Positions 62,797 through 64,000 of a stretch of 64,000 nucleotides of DNA are shown one piece after another. The notes under the pieces were generated by a model. That model was not told where the DNA came from. It saw nothing but the letters and a program-made list of their open reading frames with translations, and searched no databases. Source of the stretch: JBBEBE01 sp040882505 (GTDB lineage: Bacteria > Bacteroidota > Rhodothermia > Balneolales > Balneolaceae); NCBI GenBank assembly GCA_040882505.1, contig JBBEBE010000013.1, positions 124,001-188,000 of the forward strand, in the 5' to 3' direction. Numbering within the stretch: the first letter of the stretch is position 1; every line of letters begins with the position of its first letter. The position numbers and the translations under genes were made by a program.

Positions 62797-64000
62797 TCAG
62801 ACGGCTCCATCGGAAGATTCGACGGAGACCACACCATAGATCACATCACCGTGAATGGATTCCGTGCCTGGACGAGCAACATCGACCACCGGAATCGGAT
62901 TCCGTCGTGCACAGACGATATGATAATTTTCCGTACTCTGTCTGCCATCACAGACCCGGTCCAAATGGTCGCAAACACGTTCCCAGTCCTCATTGGCGAC
63001 TCGATCCCGCAGCGGAGTACGCTCGACATCCGAGCAAGGGATACCGGTAATGTGTCCGAAACTCTCGCTGATCCACTGAATCAGATACTCCCCGTTCTCA
63101 CGTTCAATCTTGTATTCGTAGTCTGAACGCTTCTCCAGGAGTCGTTCTCGCTCTTGACCACGCTGCAGGAGTTCGATAATCCGTTTTTGCAGGGAGCGGT
63201 TGTGAAGCTTGATCCGTATTCTGCCTCCCTCTTCGGACGATATCCACTTACTGCTCACATCCGTCTCCACCTCTTTTCCGGCAAGACAGCACCAGGTCCA
63301 GTGAAATCTGCCTGCTGCAAACTTCTCTTCACCGGCGGTTGCAAAGAGAGACGAGACGTTCTCCTTCTGATCGTCCCGAATCCACTCCCAAACGGGTCTT
63401 CCAATCAACTCCTCTTTGGGAACACCCACAAGATCCCGAAATGCTTTGTTGGCATCCAGAATGGTACCATCCGGTGCAAGATCTGCACGAACCGATTTTA
63501 CCTCTTCATGAAGCTTGTCAAATTCCAGCTGGGTATCGACCAACGTTCGTTCCAACCGTTTCCGCTGTGTAATATCGTGTTGGTAGGACACCCAATGGGT
63601 AATTTCTCCCTTCGCATTGGTCAACGGATGGATATCCCATTGATTGACAAACTCGGTGCCGTCTTTCCTGTAGTTGATCGCCTGCCCGAAAAAAGGTTGC
63701 CCGCTCGACAACCTCTCTCTCAATCGATTCAGCACCGCCTGATCCGTCTTTTCTCCCTGTAGTATTCGGGGAGACTTTCCAATGACTTCATCCCGGCTGT
63801 ATCCGGTAATTCGGGTAAACCCGTCGTTCACATAGACAATGCGGGGACCCGGGTCTTCCATCTCCAGGTCGGTGATTAGAATGGAGTCATAATCGTTTCG
63901 GATGGAACGCTCCAGGAGCCTCAGAAACGTTTTTTCCCGCTCCAGATCCTCCTCCAGTTCCAGAAACTTCTCCTCCAATTTTCGACAGGATGCTTCATCC
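62797..64000 (-). CDS. Multi-PAS sensor protein, 5' end outside the window
   Basis: The frame is open to the right edge (no start needed inside), so about 400 C-terminal residues are visible. The first segment is a coiled coil rich in Glu/Leu (FLELEEDLEREKTFLRLLER). The first PAS domain has YVNDGFTRITGYSRDEVIGK and SPRILQGEKTDQAVLNRLRE. It resembles a LOV domain but has Pro-Arg where the photoactive NCRFLQ cysteine would be, so it should not form the flavin adduct. A second PAS follows (DGTILDANKAFRDLVGVPKE), then a third PAS-like region near the C-terminus (ESFGHITGIPCSDVE). No kinase, GGDEF or EAL domain is visible after the PAS domains; an output domain may lie upstream, outside the window. 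Confidence 0.8.
   Translation of the reverse strand, partial: DEASCRKLEEKFLELEEDLEREKTFLRLLERSIRNDYDSILITDLEMEDPGPRIVYVNDGFTRITGYSRDEVIGKSPRILQGEKTDQAVLNRLRERLSSGQPFFGQAINYRKDGTEFVNQWDIHPLTNAKGEITHWVSYQHDITQRKRLERTLVDTQLEFDKLHEEVKSVRADLAPDGTILDANKAFRDLVGVPKEELIGRPVWEWIRDDQKENVSSLFATAGEEKFAAGRFHWTWCCLAGKEVETDVSSKWISSEEGGRIRIKLHNRSLQKRIIELLQRGQERERLLEKRSDYEYKIERENGEYLIQWISESFGHITGIPCSDVERTPLRDRVANEDWERVCDHLDRVCDGRQSTENYHIVCARRNPIPVVDVARPGTESIHGDVIYGVVSVESSDGAV

Overview
The window looks like chromosome from a free-living Gram-negative bacterium of the Bacteroidota/Balneolota/Rhodothermota group. This is an inference from gene content: a TonB-dependent receptor with a carboxypeptidase-regulatory-like domain, two very long FG-GAP/UnbV lipoproteins, many lipobox and Tat-exported proteins, a KorA/KorB 2-oxoacid:ferredoxin oxidoreductase, and few strong Shine-Dalgarno sequences. 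No rRNA, CRISPR array or insertion sequence was seen. Most of the DNA is moderately GC-rich. Two stretches, 7.2-12.4 kb and 19.2-25.5 kb, are visibly richer in A+T and look acquired.

Layout. 1-7 kb is housekeeping and central metabolism: the 5' part of an L-2-hydroxyglutarate oxidase, a TlpA-like lipoprotein, S-adenosylhomocysteinase, a sugar cassette (ROK kinase, MFS transporter, SIS isomerase) and an ACT-domain malic enzyme, closed by tRNA-Arg(ACG). 7.2-12.4 kb is a two-gene polysaccharide cassette. One gene fuses a cellulose-synthase-like GT2 to a GH26-type hydrolase and a degenerate GH2-like barrel. The other is a membrane-anchored GH2-like hydrolase with both catalytic glutamates. 12.7-18.5 kb holds pterin dehydratase, two Tat-exported proteins, DoxX and a SulP transporter.

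18,658-26,823 is an integrative element of about 8.2 kb inserted in the 3' end of tRNA-Gly(CCC). It is bounded by perfect 49-bp direct repeats, carries near-identical 19-bp arm-type repeats close to both ends, and has a tyrosine recombinase at its right end. The cargo is a run of small exported, lipidated or membrane proteins, three tandem paralogous membrane proteins and an unrecognised 297-aa protein. No known defence, resistance or metabolic system was identified there. This is the best candidate for something undescribed.

26.9-30.1 kb is a thiol-redox cassette (TlpA, CcdA, AraC regulator, AhpD-like, membrane protein). 30.2-41.7 kb is surface-oriented: two FG-GAP/UnbV lipoproteins, a PQQ-type sugar dehydrogenase and a TonB receptor. 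41.9-44.9 kb is korA-korB. 44.9-48.8 kb is an exported M20 amidohydrolase and a PAS/GAF histidine kinase. 48.8-52.5 kb is a minus-strand group: ettA, an M23 peptidase joined to a barrel-like region, a DUF4168 protein and tatA. A cold-shock protein follows. 53.2-60.7 kb is an efflux operon with one adaptor and two RND pumps, preceded by a probable TetR operator and a tetR gene. The window ends with a lone DsbD N-domain protein, sufE and a partial multi-PAS protein.

Recurring themes are extracytoplasmic thiol chemistry (two TlpA proteins, CcdA, DsbD-N) and Tat/lipoprotein export to the envelope.
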